Below are positions 1 to 7,778 of a stretch of 40,701 nt of DNA, piece by piece. Origin of the DNA: a bacterium (GTDB lineage Bacteria > Armatimonadota > Zipacnadia > Zipacnadales > UBA11051); the NCBI GenBank assembly GCA_021372615.1, contig JAJFUB010000023.1:1-40701 (forward strand), read 5' to 3'. The notes beneath the pieces were generated by a model. That model had not been told where the DNA came from. It worked only from the letters and a program-made list of their open reading frames with translations, and did no database searches. Made by a program: the position numbers and the translations under genes. Each line of letters opens with the position of its first letter. The first letter of the stretch is position 1.

Positions 1-1
1 G

Positions 2-40
2 CCACGGGTGGAGCAGGCCGCAGGCCTGCTCCACCCGTGG
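2..40. repeat. Perfect 18-bp hairpin at window edge
   Basis: Bases 2-19 are exactly complementary to 23-40, leaving the 3-base loop GCA. The hairpin is very stable but no T-run follows on either strand, so it looks more like a REP-type extragenic palindrome than a factor-independent terminator. The gene it may flank lies outside the window. Confidence 0.7.
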
Positions 41-127
41 ACTCCGGCTCCCCCTCCCTCCTCCAGGTCGTGCCGTTGAGCGCCGCATGCGCGACACGCC
101 GCGCCCCCTCCCCGCATGGGCCGCCTC

Positions 128-152
128 TGCGGGCTGGAGGCCCGCGCTACTG
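128..152 (+). repeat. Family B palindromic repeat (CTACTG-ended)
   Basis: A short hairpin, TGCGGGC, a 4-base loop, then GCCCGCG, is followed by CTACTG. A near-identical copy in the opposite orientation lies at 20913-20937 inside the start of a gene, and a related hairpin lies at 7747-7765. The CTACTG end is shared with the longer family A repeats at 2644, 11588 and 23843. Bases 1-177 contain no gene that I can support. Confidence 0.6.
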
Positions 153-177
153 ACCTGCATCGGATCAAGATAGGGTC

Positions 178-206
178 TTGACAGGGCGTCGCCCCATTGC
201 TATTCT
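178..206 (+). promoter_or_regulatory. Sigma70-type promoter of the ArsR-rhodanese operon
   Basis: TTGACA at 178-183 is a consensus -35 box. After exactly 17 bases comes TATTCT at 201-206, which matches the -10 consensus at four of six positions. It sits 36 bases upstream of the chosen ATG at 242. The operator at 205-228 overlaps the -10 box, which fits repression by blocking polymerase. This is the only clear promoter I could read in the window. Confidence 0.75.
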
Positions 207-228
207 ATTTAAGAAATCACTTGAATAG
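205..228 (+). promoter_or_regulatory. ArsR-type operator (imperfect palindrome)
   Basis: Left arm CTATTTAAG (205-213), six-base spacer AAATCA, right arm CTTGAATAG (220-228). The arms match as an inverted repeat at 8 of 9 positions. AT-rich dyads of this size, containing TTNAA-like half-sites, are typical binding sites of ArsR/SmtB winged-helix repressors. It overlaps the -10 box and ends 13 bases before the ATG of an ArsR-family gene, so autoregulation is the natural reading. Confidence 0.72.
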
Positions 229-241
229 GCGAGAGCACACC

Positions 242-910
242 ATGTCCAGCCCCTGCCGCGCCTATCGCGATGCCATCTACGAGCAGCTCGCCCGCCTCAC
301 CAAGGCCATGGCCCATCCCAAGCGGCTGATGATGCTCGATCTGCTCGTGCAGGCCCCCCGCACCGTGGAGGTCCTGGCGGATCGCGTGGCCATGTCCGTG
401 GCCAGCGCCTCCCAGCACCTGCAGGTGCTCCGGGCCGCGCGGCTGGTCGAGGCCGAGAAGAACGGCCTGTACGTGACCTACCGCCTGGCGGACGAGACCG
501 TCTACACGCTGCTGCAGGACCTGCGCCTGGTGGCCCAGCATCGGCTGGCGGAGGTGGAGCAGTTGCGGCGGCAGGTCGCGGAGGAGCGCGGGCACCTGGG
601 GCGGCTGAAGGCCACGGACGTCCGGGAATGCCTGCGCGAGGGCGACGCGGTCGTGCTGGATGTGCGCCCGGCCGAGGAGTACCAGGCCGGGCACCTGCCG
701 GGCGCGGTACCGATGCCCCTGGACGAGCTGGAGAACCGGCTGGCGGAGCTGCCCAAGGACCGGCCCATCGTGGCTTACTGCCGCGGCCAGTACTGCCTGA
801 TGGCCCGGCAGGCGGTGGACCTGCTGCAGCGGCACGGGTATGACGCCCGGTACGTGGAGGAGGGGCTCCGCGAGCTGCAGGCGGCGGGGGTAGCTGTAGA
901 GACGGCGTAG
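242..910 (+). CDS. ArsR-family regulator fused to a rhodanese domain
   Basis: 222 aa. Residues 15-100 form an ArsR/SmtB winged-helix domain, with HPKRLMMLDLL before the recognition helix SVASASQHLQVLR and the wing KNGLYVTYRL. Residues 125-218 form a rhodanese domain (VVLDVRPAEEY, then active-site loop CRGQYC with predicted catalytic Cys180 and a second Cys185). The protein is probably a cytoplasmic repressor whose effector is sensed or processed by the rhodanese, for example sulfane sulfur or another thiol-reactive species. That is inference from domain fusion. The ATG at 242 is preferred over the upstream frame start at 197, because that start lies inside the promoter/operator. A consensus promoter and an operator dyad lie directly upstream. 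It heads a probable three-gene operon, 36 bases before the polyferredoxin. The usual metal-binding CxC motif in the recognition helix is absent, which argues against classic arsenite or cadmium sensing. Confidence 0.93.
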   Translation: MSSPCRAYRDAIYEQLARLTKAMAHPKRLMMLDLLVQAPRTVEVLADRVAMSVASASQHLQVLRAARLVEAEKNGLYVTYRLADETVYTLLQDLRLVAQHRLAEVEQLRRQVAEERGHLGRLKATDVRECLREGDAVVLDVRPAEEYQAGHLPGAVPMPLDELENRLAELPKDRPIVAYCRGQYCLMARQAVDLLQRHGYDARYVEEGLRELQAAGVAVETA

Positions 911-946
911 TCGCGCCGGGGACAGGCGCGCGGAAGGAGCATGACC

Positions 947-1645
947 ATGGCTTGTGAACTCAACCCAACTGATGTGAAGACAACGCGCGCGGCCAACCAG
1001 GTCGCGTATGACCGCCGGCGGCGCCTGAAGCGCCTGCTGTGGCTGGCCTTGCCCCTCGCGATCATCGGGGGCTTCCTGTATCAGCCCCTTGGCTACGCGG
1101 TGCTCATCTGCATGGGCGCCTCAGTCGGGCTGGCCTTCACCCGCGGGCGCACCTGGTGCGACTTCTGCCCGCGCGGCACGTTCTTCGATGTGGTGATGAA
1201 GCCCCTGAGCCCCAAGCGACGCCTGCCGAAGTTCCTGCGCTCCACCGGCTTCCGGGTCTTCGCCCTGGCCTTCGTCATGGGCATGATGGCCTTCCAACTC
1301 AGCCGCGTATGGGGCGATGCGGCGGCCATGGGCTTCGTGTTCGTCAAGCTCCTGCTGGCGACGACGCTGCTGGGGATCGTGCTGGCGGTGTTCATCCACC
1401 CGCGTACCTGGTGCACCTTCTGCCCGATGGGCAGCATGGCCAGTTGGATCGGCAAGCGCCGGCGCCCCCTGCAGGTCAGCAACGCCTGCGTATCGTGCGG
1501 AGCCTGCGACCGGGCCTGCCCAATGCAGCTCAGCCCCTCCAGCCACAAAGAGATCGGACAGATGGAACATGGCGACTGTCTGAAGTGCTCGGCCTGCGTG
1601 GCCAAGTGCCCGAAGGCAGCGCTCAGTTGGGATAAGGCGGCCTGA
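947..1645 (+). CDS. Membrane 4Fe-4S polyferredoxin (NapH/CcoG-like)
   Basis: 232 aa. About four hydrophobic segments are visible (around 30-48, 50-66, 104-118 and 128-150). Two CxxCPxG-type motifs lie at membrane edges (CDFCPRG at 71-77, CTFCPMG at 156-162). Two ferredoxin clusters follow at the C-terminus (CVSCGACDRACP at 181-192, CLKCSACVAKCP at 211-222). This is the layout of NapH-like quinol-dehydrogenase membrane subunits and related polyferredoxins that pass electrons between the quinone pool and a partner. No partner reductase or oxidase is seen nearby, so its donor and acceptor are unknown. ATG 947 is preferred to ATG 941 because the GGAAGGAG at 932-939 is better spaced from it. Likely cotranscribed with the regulator upstream and the beta-barrel gene downstream. 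Confidence 0.9.
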   Translation: MACELNPTDVKTTRAANQVAYDRRRRLKRLLWLALPLAIIGGFLYQPLGYAVLICMGASVGLAFTRGRTWCDFCPRGTFFDVVMKPLSPKRRLPKFLRSTGFRVFALAFVMGMMAFQLSRVWGDAAAMGFVFVKLLLATTLLGIVLAVFIHPRTWCTFCPMGSMASWIGKRRRPLQVSNACVSCGACDRACPMQLSPSSHKEIGQMEHGDCLKCSACVAKCPKAALSWDKAA

Positions 1646-1648
1646 CCC

Positions 1649-1665
1649 CCGGCCGCCTCGGCCGG
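1649..1665 (+). other. Small intercistronic hairpin
   Basis: CCGGCCG, a 3-base loop CCT, then CGGCCGG lies between the polyferredoxin and outer-membrane genes. There is no T-run, so it is unlikely to be an efficient terminator. It could be an mRNA-processing or stability element, or a chance feature of GC-rich DNA. Confidence 0.35.
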
Positions 1666-1699
1666 CGACCGCAACACGCGACAGAAAGGAAGATGTCTC

Positions 1700-2560
1700 A
1701 TGCGCAGCACCTGGTTGGCACTGATCGGGATCACACTGGCCTCCGCGGCCTCTGCGACCCCGTGGTTCACGCAGGACCCGCGCACCTTGCCCGCCGGCAA
1801 GTGGCGGGTGGAGGAGCACGTGCTGTACAGTCAGTTCAACGACGCGCTGGTGGACGACGAGCGGGAGCCGCTGAGCACGGCACAGGACTTCAGCGCCCTG
1901 ACGCTCCACACCCGCATCCGCTACGGCCTCCAGGACAACGTGACCGTGTTTGCGGACATCCCGTGGGTGTCCAAGCATGTCACGACGGCCAGCGGCTCGG
2001 CCCTGGACAATGACGACCTGGGCGACATCACGCTGCTGGTCAAGAGCAAGTACTATGACAACCGGGAGCAGCGGAGCCGCCGGGCCTGGGCGCTGTCGCT
2101 GAAGCTGGACACCGGCGACACGCGCGGCACGCCCGCCGCCCTGGCGACCGGTTCCGGCACGACGGACTGGTCGGTCATCCACCTGTGGGAGAAGGGTGTG
2201 GGCGACGCCACCTACTACGCCAGCACCGGCTTCACCATCACCGGCCGGCGCGGCGACCTGAACCGCAACCCCGGAGACGCCGTCTTCCTGAACGTGGCGG
2301 GCGAGCACCCCGTCGGTCACAGCCCGTGGAAGTTCGTGTGGGAGATGAACGGGCGCTACGAGGGCGAGACCAAGGGCGCCGAGGCGACTACCGGCGCGAC
2401 GACCGTGTCGCTCAGCCCCGGCGTGCAGTACGTCCGCCCGGGCAAGCAGGGGAAGCTGCTGCAGTTGGAGGCAGGCGTGCAGGTGCCCGCCCTGACCTGG
2501 GGCGATGCCCCGGCCATCCCCGACTACACGGCGTACGGCGGCGGCTTCATCGTTTTTTGA
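1700..2560 (+). CDS. Predicted outer-membrane beta-barrel transporter-like protein
   Basis: 286 aa. An N-terminal signal peptide (MRSTWLALIGITLASAASA, cleavage near residue 19) is followed by alternating short beta-strand-like stretches rich in Tyr, Trp, Thr and Gly. The last residue is Phe, a classic mark of outer-membrane barrels. The overall style (YGLQDNVTVFADIPW, then GDTRGTPAALATGSGTTDW) resembles the PF13557-type transporter/MetA-pathway barrel family, whose substrates are mostly unproven. The start is set by GAAAGGAAG at 1684-1692. It is third in the ArsR-rhodanese operon, so it probably moves or senses the compound controlled by that regulator. A bidirectional terminator follows at 2765-2795. 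An outer-membrane protein implies a didermic envelope. Confidence 0.82.
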   Translation: MRSTWLALIGITLASAASATPWFTQDPRTLPAGKWRVEEHVLYSQFNDALVDDEREPLSTAQDFSALTLHTRIRYGLQDNVTVFADIPWVSKHVTTASGSALDNDDLGDITLLVKSKYYDNREQRSRRAWALSLKLDTGDTRGTPAALATGSGTTDWSVIHLWEKGVGDATYYASTGFTITGRRGDLNRNPGDAVFLNVAGEHPVGHSPWKFVWEMNGRYEGETKGAEATTGATTVSLSPGVQYVRPGKQGKLLQLEAGVQVPALTWGDAPAIPDYTAYGGGFIVF

Positions 2561-2605
2561 GCGCCGCGCGGCCTGCTTGGGGCCTCGCCGGCTCTCAGAC
2601 AGGAC

Positions 2606-2632
2606 CAGTAGGGCAGGCGGCCTCGCCTGCCC
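2606..2632. repeat. Family A repeat, left half only
   Basis: Begins CAGTAGGGCAGGCGG and ends GCCTGCCC, an inverted repeat in itself. It matches the first 27 bases of the full copies at 2644, 11588 and 23843. It sits immediately before a full copy, so this intergenic stretch holds a tandem one-and-a-half unit. Confidence 0.75.
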
Positions 2633-2643
2633 GCGGATAGGAC

Positions 2644-2706
2644 CAGTAGGGCAGGCGGCCTCGCCTGCCCAGCCCCGAGGCGCGGGCGAGGCCGCCCGCG
2701 CTACTG
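2644..2706. repeat. Family A palindromic repeat, full copy
   Basis: About 63 bases made of two hairpins. The left begins CAGTAGGGCAGGCGG and ends GCCTGCCC. The right is GCGGGCGAGG, CCGCCCGCG, and ends CTACTG. The whole unit starts with CAGTAG and ends with its complement CTACTG. Full relatives lie at 11588-11651 and 23843-23902. I see no open frame in 2561-2825, which holds only repeats and a terminator. Confidence 0.82.
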
Positions 2707-2764
2707 TACAGCGCAGACGACGCCTGCAGACATCAAGTCACGGCGCCGCGCGATCTGGAGAAAC

Positions 2765-2795
2765 AGTGGGAGGGCCCAACCTGGGCCCTCCCACT
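2765..2795. terminator. Bidirectional hairpin terminator between convergent genes
   Basis: A perfect 14-bp stem (2765-2778 with 2782-2795) encloses the loop ACC. On the plus strand TTCGTT follows, and on the minus strand TGTTTC follows. It lies between the stop of the plus-strand barrel gene (2560) and the stop of the minus-strand lyase gene (2826), so it can end transcripts from both sides. The T-runs are short, so efficiency is uncertain. Confidence 0.72.
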
Positions 2796-2825
2796 TTCGT
2801 TCGCGTCCTCGGTTCGGCACGGCCC

Positions 2826-5800
2826 TTACGGCAGCGGCAGGACCACCAGGTTGCCGTCGCCCGTCGAGACCGCCAGCGCCGGACGGCCCTGCGCCTGACA
2901 GGCCACCATCTTGAGCACCGCAGCCTTCGCCGTGTACTGCGCGACCGGCTTGCCGTCGGCGGCATCCTGCACGCGGATCGAGCCATCTTCACAGCCCGCA
3001 GCCACGACGAGCTTGCCGCCGGCCTTCGCCAGCGCCAGCGTCTTGACCGGGCTGCCCAGGTCCTGCCGCCAGAGCATCTTGCCCGTCCCGTCCACGCAGT
3101 AGAGGTTGAACGAGAGCGACCCCACCAGCACCTCCGCCTTGCCATCCCCGTTCACATCCGCGCACTGCACCGCCTCGACCTCGTCGCCGGTGTTGAAGGT
3201 CCACAGGAGCTTGCCGGCTTCGGTGAGGGCATGGACCATCGTGTCAGCCCCGCCGAAGAAGACCTCCTGCTTGCCGTCGCCGTCCACATCGCCCGCCGCG
3301 GCCGCATTGGCCGTCGGGCCCTTGGTGTTGTAGCCGAAGCGCCGCGAGCCGTCGGGGTTGATGACATGCCACCAGTAGTACTCGGTGCCGGCGATGATCT
3401 CGTCCTTCTTGTCGCCGTCGAGGTCGGCGGCGGCGCCGGCGGTGGAGCCATGGACGCTCTCGTAGCGCCAGATCTGCTTGCCGGCCGCATCCACGGCGTA
3501 GTAGTGCCAGTTGTCCGCGCCTGCCACGACGGCTTGCTTGCCGTTGCCCTGCAGGTCCGCCGGGAGGACCACGCGGAAGTGCGCCGCCTCCTTGTAGAAC
3601 TGCGGGGTGAACACCCAGAGCTGCTTGCCCTGGCCGTCGAGGGCCACCAGCCGGGAGTTCATGCAGGCGGCGACGACCGTGCGCTTGCCGTCACCGGCGA
3701 AGTCCACGCCTGCCAGGGCGTTGACCGGCGCGCCGCAGTCGGTCTTCCACAGCAGCTTGCCCTCGCCGGTGAAGCAGGTCACGGTGCCATCGCTGCTCCC
3801 GGCCAGCAGCTCGTTGCTGCCGTCGCCGTTGAGGTCGGCCGTCTGCAGCGCCTGGAACATATGGGTCGGCACTCCAGCGGCCTGCTTCTTCGCCAGGTCA
3901 ATCTCCAGGCCCGGGCGGCTGCCCCAGAGCTGCAACTCGGCAACGTAGATGGCCGTGCCCGAACGCGGGGTCAGAGACAGCCGCAGTTGCTTCGCCTTGC
4001 CCGACAGCTCGAACGCATACGTCTCGGGCATGTGGGCCGGCAGGCCCCAGTTGGCGTGGTCGGCCGTGTCGGTCAGCTCAGCCAGCACGCGCCGGTCCGC
4101 CTTGAAGCCGTCATTGCTGCCCACAAGCTGCAGCTTGCCGAGCTGGAAGAGCTTGCCCTTGCTGGAGGAGGTCGCGAACCAGGCTTTCAGCACGAGGCGC
4201 TGCAGGTCGTAGACGTTGTCGAGGGCCAGGTCAATCGTGACCGGCTGGTCGTCGGCCCACATGACCCCGCCATCGGTGCTCAGCAGCTCACCGTCCACGA
4301 GGTTGTCCAGCGTGTTGGTCTTGTCCCCCGAGAAGACGTTCTGCGGCAGGGGCTCGGGGCTGCAGGACAGCTTCAGCCCGGCCTCGACCGCCTCGAAGGC
4401 GTTGGGGTTGTTGGTCAGCAGGTAGGAGGTGAGCTTCTGCGCGTACGACCACAGCGGCTGGAGAGCCGGGCCCTGTGTCGCGGCGCCACCCGCGGGCGCC
4501 GTGGGCGTGGCCGTGGCCACAGCCATGTTCATGAAGCCGCGGATCTCCTCGGCCGGGGCCTGGATGGGGCTGGTGGACCGGCTGACCTGCTGCTGGGTGC
4601 GCGGGCTCGTCCGCGCCGGGGTCTTCGCCACGATCTCACCGTTGGCCAGGTTCACCTCGGCATCGGCCCCCTCCGGGAACTTCCCCTGCCCGCCGAACAG
4701 GGCTGCATCGCGGACGCCCACGGCAATTCCCTTCTCCGGGGTGAACAGCGCCGCTCCCAGCGTCCCCTGCGCCTGGCCCAGCAGCGCAATGCGACCGTCC
4801 TTGTCCGGCAGGCCCACCATCACCGGGTCGCCTGCGCCCGAGATGACCGCCAGGTTGTCGCCCACGCGCGCGATCTTCAGTTGCGAGGGCTTGTCGCCCG
4901 AGGCCTGCAGGACGGTGAAGAGGTTGAACGTCTGCCCGGCCTGCAGGGACTTGTTGAACACGCTCTGCATCACCCGCACGACGGGCTTGCCGGCATACGG
5001 GTAGCTGGCCCAGTTCGCGCCGGTCAGCGCGTCATCGTCCAGCAGCACTCGGGCATCGGCCGTGGTCGCAAAGCGCGCCCACTGCCCGCCCTGCTCCACA
5101 TCCATGGCGCTGCCGTTGATCTTGGCGTTGCCGACGGTCTGCCAGATGGCGCGGAAGCTGTAGTCGCCCGCCTGCTTCGCCACCATCTGGTCGGCCACGA
5201 TGAACATCCGGTCCTTGAGCCAGATGATGTTGCGGCGCCAGTCCACGCCCGCGTAGTTGCGGTAGGTCGTCACCGACACGGCCGCCGAGGGCAGGTCGGT
5301 CACATGCTCCACCTCGACGAAGTCGGGGATGGTCGCCGACTGGCCGTCCTTGAGGATCAGCACCCCGTTGTGGTACTTGGGCAGGGACTTGATGTAGTCG
5401 GCGTCGGCGATCCAGACGCGCTCGTTCTGCGTCCACTGCAGCACCGCGTTGCCGTCCATGTGGCGGTGGCCGCCGTTGGACAGCCCGTCCAGCAGCAGGA
5501 AGGCCCGCTGGGGGTCGAAGCTGTCGCGGAAGGCGATCTTGTCGCAGGCATGGTCCAGCGTCACACCGCTCTTCTCTCCGCCGGCGGACTTGTACCAGTG
5601 CTCGTCGAGCGGGATCGCGTCGAAGGCGGCGAGGTCCGTGGGCTCTTTGGCGGTGCCGCCGGGATCGTACTCCCACAGCGGCCGGGACTGGCGCACCTGG
5701 AGCTTCTTGTCCACGCACCAGCGGTACGTGCCGTCGCGGTAGAACCACTCGGCCATGCGCAGCACGGGCAGCTCGCTGAACCAGCAGACCCACGCGCCGG

Positions 5801-7622
5801 TGTCGCCGTAGGGCACCTGGTAGCCCAGGTTGTTCATGGTCAGGATGGCATAGTTGGCGATGGTGCGGGCGTTGCCGTTCTCGAAGACGGCAAAGTTCGG
5901 CCGGGTCAGGGCGTAGCGCATGACGTGGCTGTTGGTGAGCCACTGGTAGCCGTTGCAGTCCTCGTGGGCCTTGGCGGTCTTGGCGAGGTTGCCGAAGCAG
6001 TTCTCCCCGATCTGCAGCCATTGCCGGGCCTCAGCCGAGTCGTAGTACTTGCTGAAGTATTCGCCGGCCAGGAAGGTGGCCAGGGCGGCGAAGGTGCCGT
6101 GGTTGGAGACCGAGTGGCCGGCCTTCGCGCTGGCGGCAGCGCCACTGCCCTCGGGCAGCGCGGCCTCCCGGACGTACTCAAACAGAATCCGGCTGACCTC
6201 GAGGCGGTCCTGGTCGGTCAGGGCGGGGGATTGCTCTACGCTGGCCCACATGGGGATGACGCGATGGCCCATGAAGTCCGAGTCCATGCCCCACGGCCCG
6301 CCGAAGGTCGTCGGCTTGCCGTCGCGCCACTGCTTGGCCTTGCGGGCCAGCCACACGAACTGCCTGGCGTACTCGTCGCGCCCGGTGACGATGTACTGCT
6401 CACCGATCGAGGACATCGTGCCGAGCAGGCCGGTGTGCGCCCCGGCTTCCAGCGCCTTCTGGGCGCTCTCCTGCTGGGCGGCGACCCACTTGTCATCGAG
6501 TTGGGCGTCGAAGGCGCCGAAGCGGGCGCGGGCCTCAGGGGAGGGCTGAACCTCGAGCAGGCGGGGCAGGACCACCGAGTCATCGGGCCCCGCCGACTTG
6601 GCCGCCGCCACTGCCTTCAGGAAGGCCGCAACACCAGCCTTGCCCCCGGCCGCGTCCGTGGCGCCGATGATCACGGCATTGCGCTTGTTGCCCCAGGGGT
6701 CGCTGAGGGTCCGCAGCTCATAGCCGCCGGCGCCGGGGAAGTTGCCGTCCGCGGTCATCATGTAGTGCGAGTATGGGTAGAGCATCGCCCGATTGTTGCC
6801 GACATTGCCCAGGAGCACGACATGGGTGGCCGGGGGCTTGAGGGCTTCAGGCCCATCACCTGCGGCCACCGGTGGCTTCTGGCCGAGGGCCTTCTCCAGC
6901 CCGGCGGCCAGCTCCGCGGCGACGGCCTGCCAGGCGGGGTCTGACGGAGCGACGATCGCGATCTGCAGGGCGCCCTTTTCAAGCAGCGGAGTCTGGCGCT
7001 GCAGCGGGTGGGCCTCTTTGGTATCCACGAACGATTTCACCTCACTGGGCACAAGGCGCAGATTGTCCAGATACAGATCGAACGGCACTCCCGGATCGTG
7101 GGCGCCGACATAGAACTCCCACTTGACGATGGCACGGCGGTCGTCGCTCTTGATGACCCCCGGCTCCCACTGCAGCGGCCCGAGGCTGACGCCGGGGGCC
7201 AGCTCAAAGGTGGTCTTGTCGCCCTTCAGCGGCCCGGCCCAGCTTAGCCAGCTCAGGACCGCATTGCCCTTCGCGTCATAGCCGCGCACGTAGAGCGCCT
7301 GGGTGATCTTGGGGTCGGTCGTCGCCGCCTCGAAGAGCAGCGCCTTGCCGCTCATGTCCACCGGGGCGGTCGTGAGGATGACGCTCAGGTACGAGTTGCC
7401 GGTGGCGTCCTTGGGCGAGACGGTGGAGGCGTGCAGGGCGCCCTTGCCCTCGGCGATGAACCGCGCGTCCTGGCTGATCTCCAGCTTCGTCTCGGGAGCC
7501 TTGCCCGCGTTCCCGACGGCCCAACCTGTCAGGGCGTCGCAGGTGCTCAGGGCCTGCGGCTGCGGCTGGGCCCCGGCCAGGGAGAGCGCGAGCAAGCCCG
7601 CGATGATGGCGAGTGTTCTCAT
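2826..7622 (-). CDS. Secreted multidomain heparinase II/III-like lyase with FG-GAP propeller
   Basis: 1598 aa. Signal peptide 1-18. Residues about 20-190 are a carbohydrate-binding-like beta-sandwich. About 210-340 resembles the N-terminal domain found before some glucuronidases and hexosaminidases. About 370-700 is an alpha-helical toroid of the alginate-lyase/heparinase type (SNHGTF near 507). About 700-990 is a heparinase II/III-like beta domain with GGHRHMDGNAVLQW near 720. An Ala/Pro/Thr-rich linker follows (about 995-1045), then an F5/8 type C-like domain (about 1090-1236). Last comes a propeller (1254-1598) with at least four calcium-binding FG-GAP-type loops such as DLNGDGSNE and DVDGDGKQE. 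It probably cleaves a uronic-acid-containing polysaccharide outside the cell. GGAGG sits six bases before the ATG at 7622. The longer frame to 7730 lacks a signal peptide and is rejected. The gene is last before the terminator at 2765-2795. Confidence 0.85.
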   Translation of the reverse strand: MRTLAIIAGLLALSLAGAQPQPQALSTCDALTGWAVGNAGKAPETKLEISQDARFIAEGKGALHASTVSPKDATGNSYLSVILTTAPVDMSGKALLFEAATTDPKITQALYVRGYDAKGNAVLSWLSWAGPLKGDKTTFELAPGVSLGPLQWEPGVIKSDDRRAIVKWEFYVGAHDPGVPFDLYLDNLRLVPSEVKSFVDTKEAHPLQRQTPLLEKGALQIAIVAPSDPAWQAVAAELAAGLEKALGQKPPVAAGDGPEALKPPATHVVLLGNVGNNRAMLYPYSHYMMTADGNFPGAGGYELRTLSDPWGNKRNAVIIGATDAAGGKAGVAAFLKAVAAAKSAGPDDSVVLPRLLEVQPSPEARARFGAFDAQLDDKWVAAQQESAQKALEAGAHTGLLGTMSSIGEQYIVTGRDEYARQFVWLARKAKQWRDGKPTTFGGPWGMDSDFMGHRVIPMWASVEQSPALTDQDRLEVSRILFEYVREAALPEGSGAAASAKAGHSVSNHGTFAALATFLAGEYFSKYYDSAEARQWLQIGENCFGNLAKTAKAHEDCNGYQWLTNSHVMRYALTRPNFAVFENGNARTIANYAILTMNNLGYQVPYGDTGAWVCWFSELPVLRMAEWFYRDGTYRWCVDKKLQVRQSRPLWEYDPGGTAKEPTDLAAFDAIPLDEHWYKSAGGEKSGVTLDHACDKIAFRDSFDPQRAFLLLDGLSNGGHRHMDGNAVLQWTQNERVWIADADYIKSLPKYHNGVLILKDGQSATIPDFVEVEHVTDLPSAAVSVTTYRNYAGVDWRRNIIWLKDRMFIVADQMVAKQAGDYSFRAIWQTVGNAKINGSAMDVEQGGQWARFATTADARVLLDDDALTGANWASYPYAGKPVVRVMQSVFNKSLQAGQTFNLFTVLQASGDKPSQLKIARVGDNLAVISGAGDPVMVGLPDKDGRIALLGQAQGTLGAALFTPEKGIAVGVRDAALFGGQGKFPEGADAEVNLANGEIVAKTPARTSPRTQQQVSRSTSPIQAPAEEIRGFMNMAVATATPTAPAGGAATQGPALQPLWSYAQKLTSYLLTNNPNAFEAVEAGLKLSCSPEPLPQNVFSGDKTNTLDNLVDGELLSTDGGVMWADDQPVTIDLALDNVYDLQRLVLKAWFATSSSKGKLFQLGKLQLVGSNDGFKADRRVLAELTDTADHANWGLPAHMPETYAFELSGKAKQLRLSLTPRSGTAIYVAELQLWGSRPGLEIDLAKKQAAGVPTHMFQALQTADLNGDGSNELLAGSSDGTVTCFTGEGKLLWKTDCGAPVNALAGVDFAGDGKRTVVAACMNSRLVALDGQGKQLWVFTPQFYKEAAHFRVVLPADLQGNGKQAVVAGADNWHYYAVDAAGKQIWRYESVHGSTAGAAADLDGDKKDEIIAGTEYYWWHVINPDGSRRFGYNTKGPTANAAAAGDVDGDGKQEVFFGGADTMVHALTEAGKLLWTFNTGDEVEAVQCADVNGDGKAEVLVGSLSFNLYCVDGTGKMLWRQDLGSPVKTLALAKAGGKLVVAAGCEDGSIRVQDAADGKPVAQYTAKAAVLKMVACQAQGRPALAVSTGDGNLVVLPLP

Positions 7623-7708
7623 GGTAGCCTCCGGCATTGTGCCTGTTCGGATTGCGCAGGAGTAGTTCCGCGCGGCGGGCGTCCGGCCCTGCCCGTGGTG
7701 GAACGGAA

Positions 7709-7736
7709 CAGGCCGTGGGGCGAACCCCACGGCCTG
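7709..7736 (-). terminator. Hairpin terminator after the minus-strand aminotransferase
   Basis: A perfect 12-bp stem (7709-7720 with 7725-7736) closes on a four-base loop that reads TTCG on the minus strand, a stable tetraloop. On that strand it is followed by TTCCGTT. It lies 42 bases beyond the stop of the aminotransferase gene (7779) and before the start of the lyase gene (7622), so it probably separates the two transcripts. Confidence 0.65.
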
Positions 7737-7746
7737 CCTACACCGC

Positions 7747-7765
7747 TGCGGGCCGGCAGCCCGCG
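7747..7765. repeat. Degenerate family B hairpin
   Basis: TGCGGGC and GCCCGCG arms resemble the repeat at 128-152 but the loop differs and the CTACTG end is missing. It lies between the terminator hairpin and the aminotransferase stop. Confidence 0.4.
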
Positions 7766-7778
7766 GTCCCGGTCGCGA

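Noticed and set aside
2-40. A factor-independent terminator
   Set aside because: The stem is strong, but no T-run follows on either strand, so I list it as a palindromic repeat only.
2606-2706. A CRISPR array, because of tandem similar units
   Set aside because: There are only one and a half units, with no spacers of regular length, and the units are extended palindromes found singly elsewhere. No cas gene is present.
2505-6944. A 1479-codon plus-strand open frame opposite the lyase gene
   Set aside because: It is an antisense shadow. High G+C at third positions keeps stops rare on the other strand. The minus-strand frame has a signal peptide, recognisable domains and a ribosome site, while this one is low-complexity with none.
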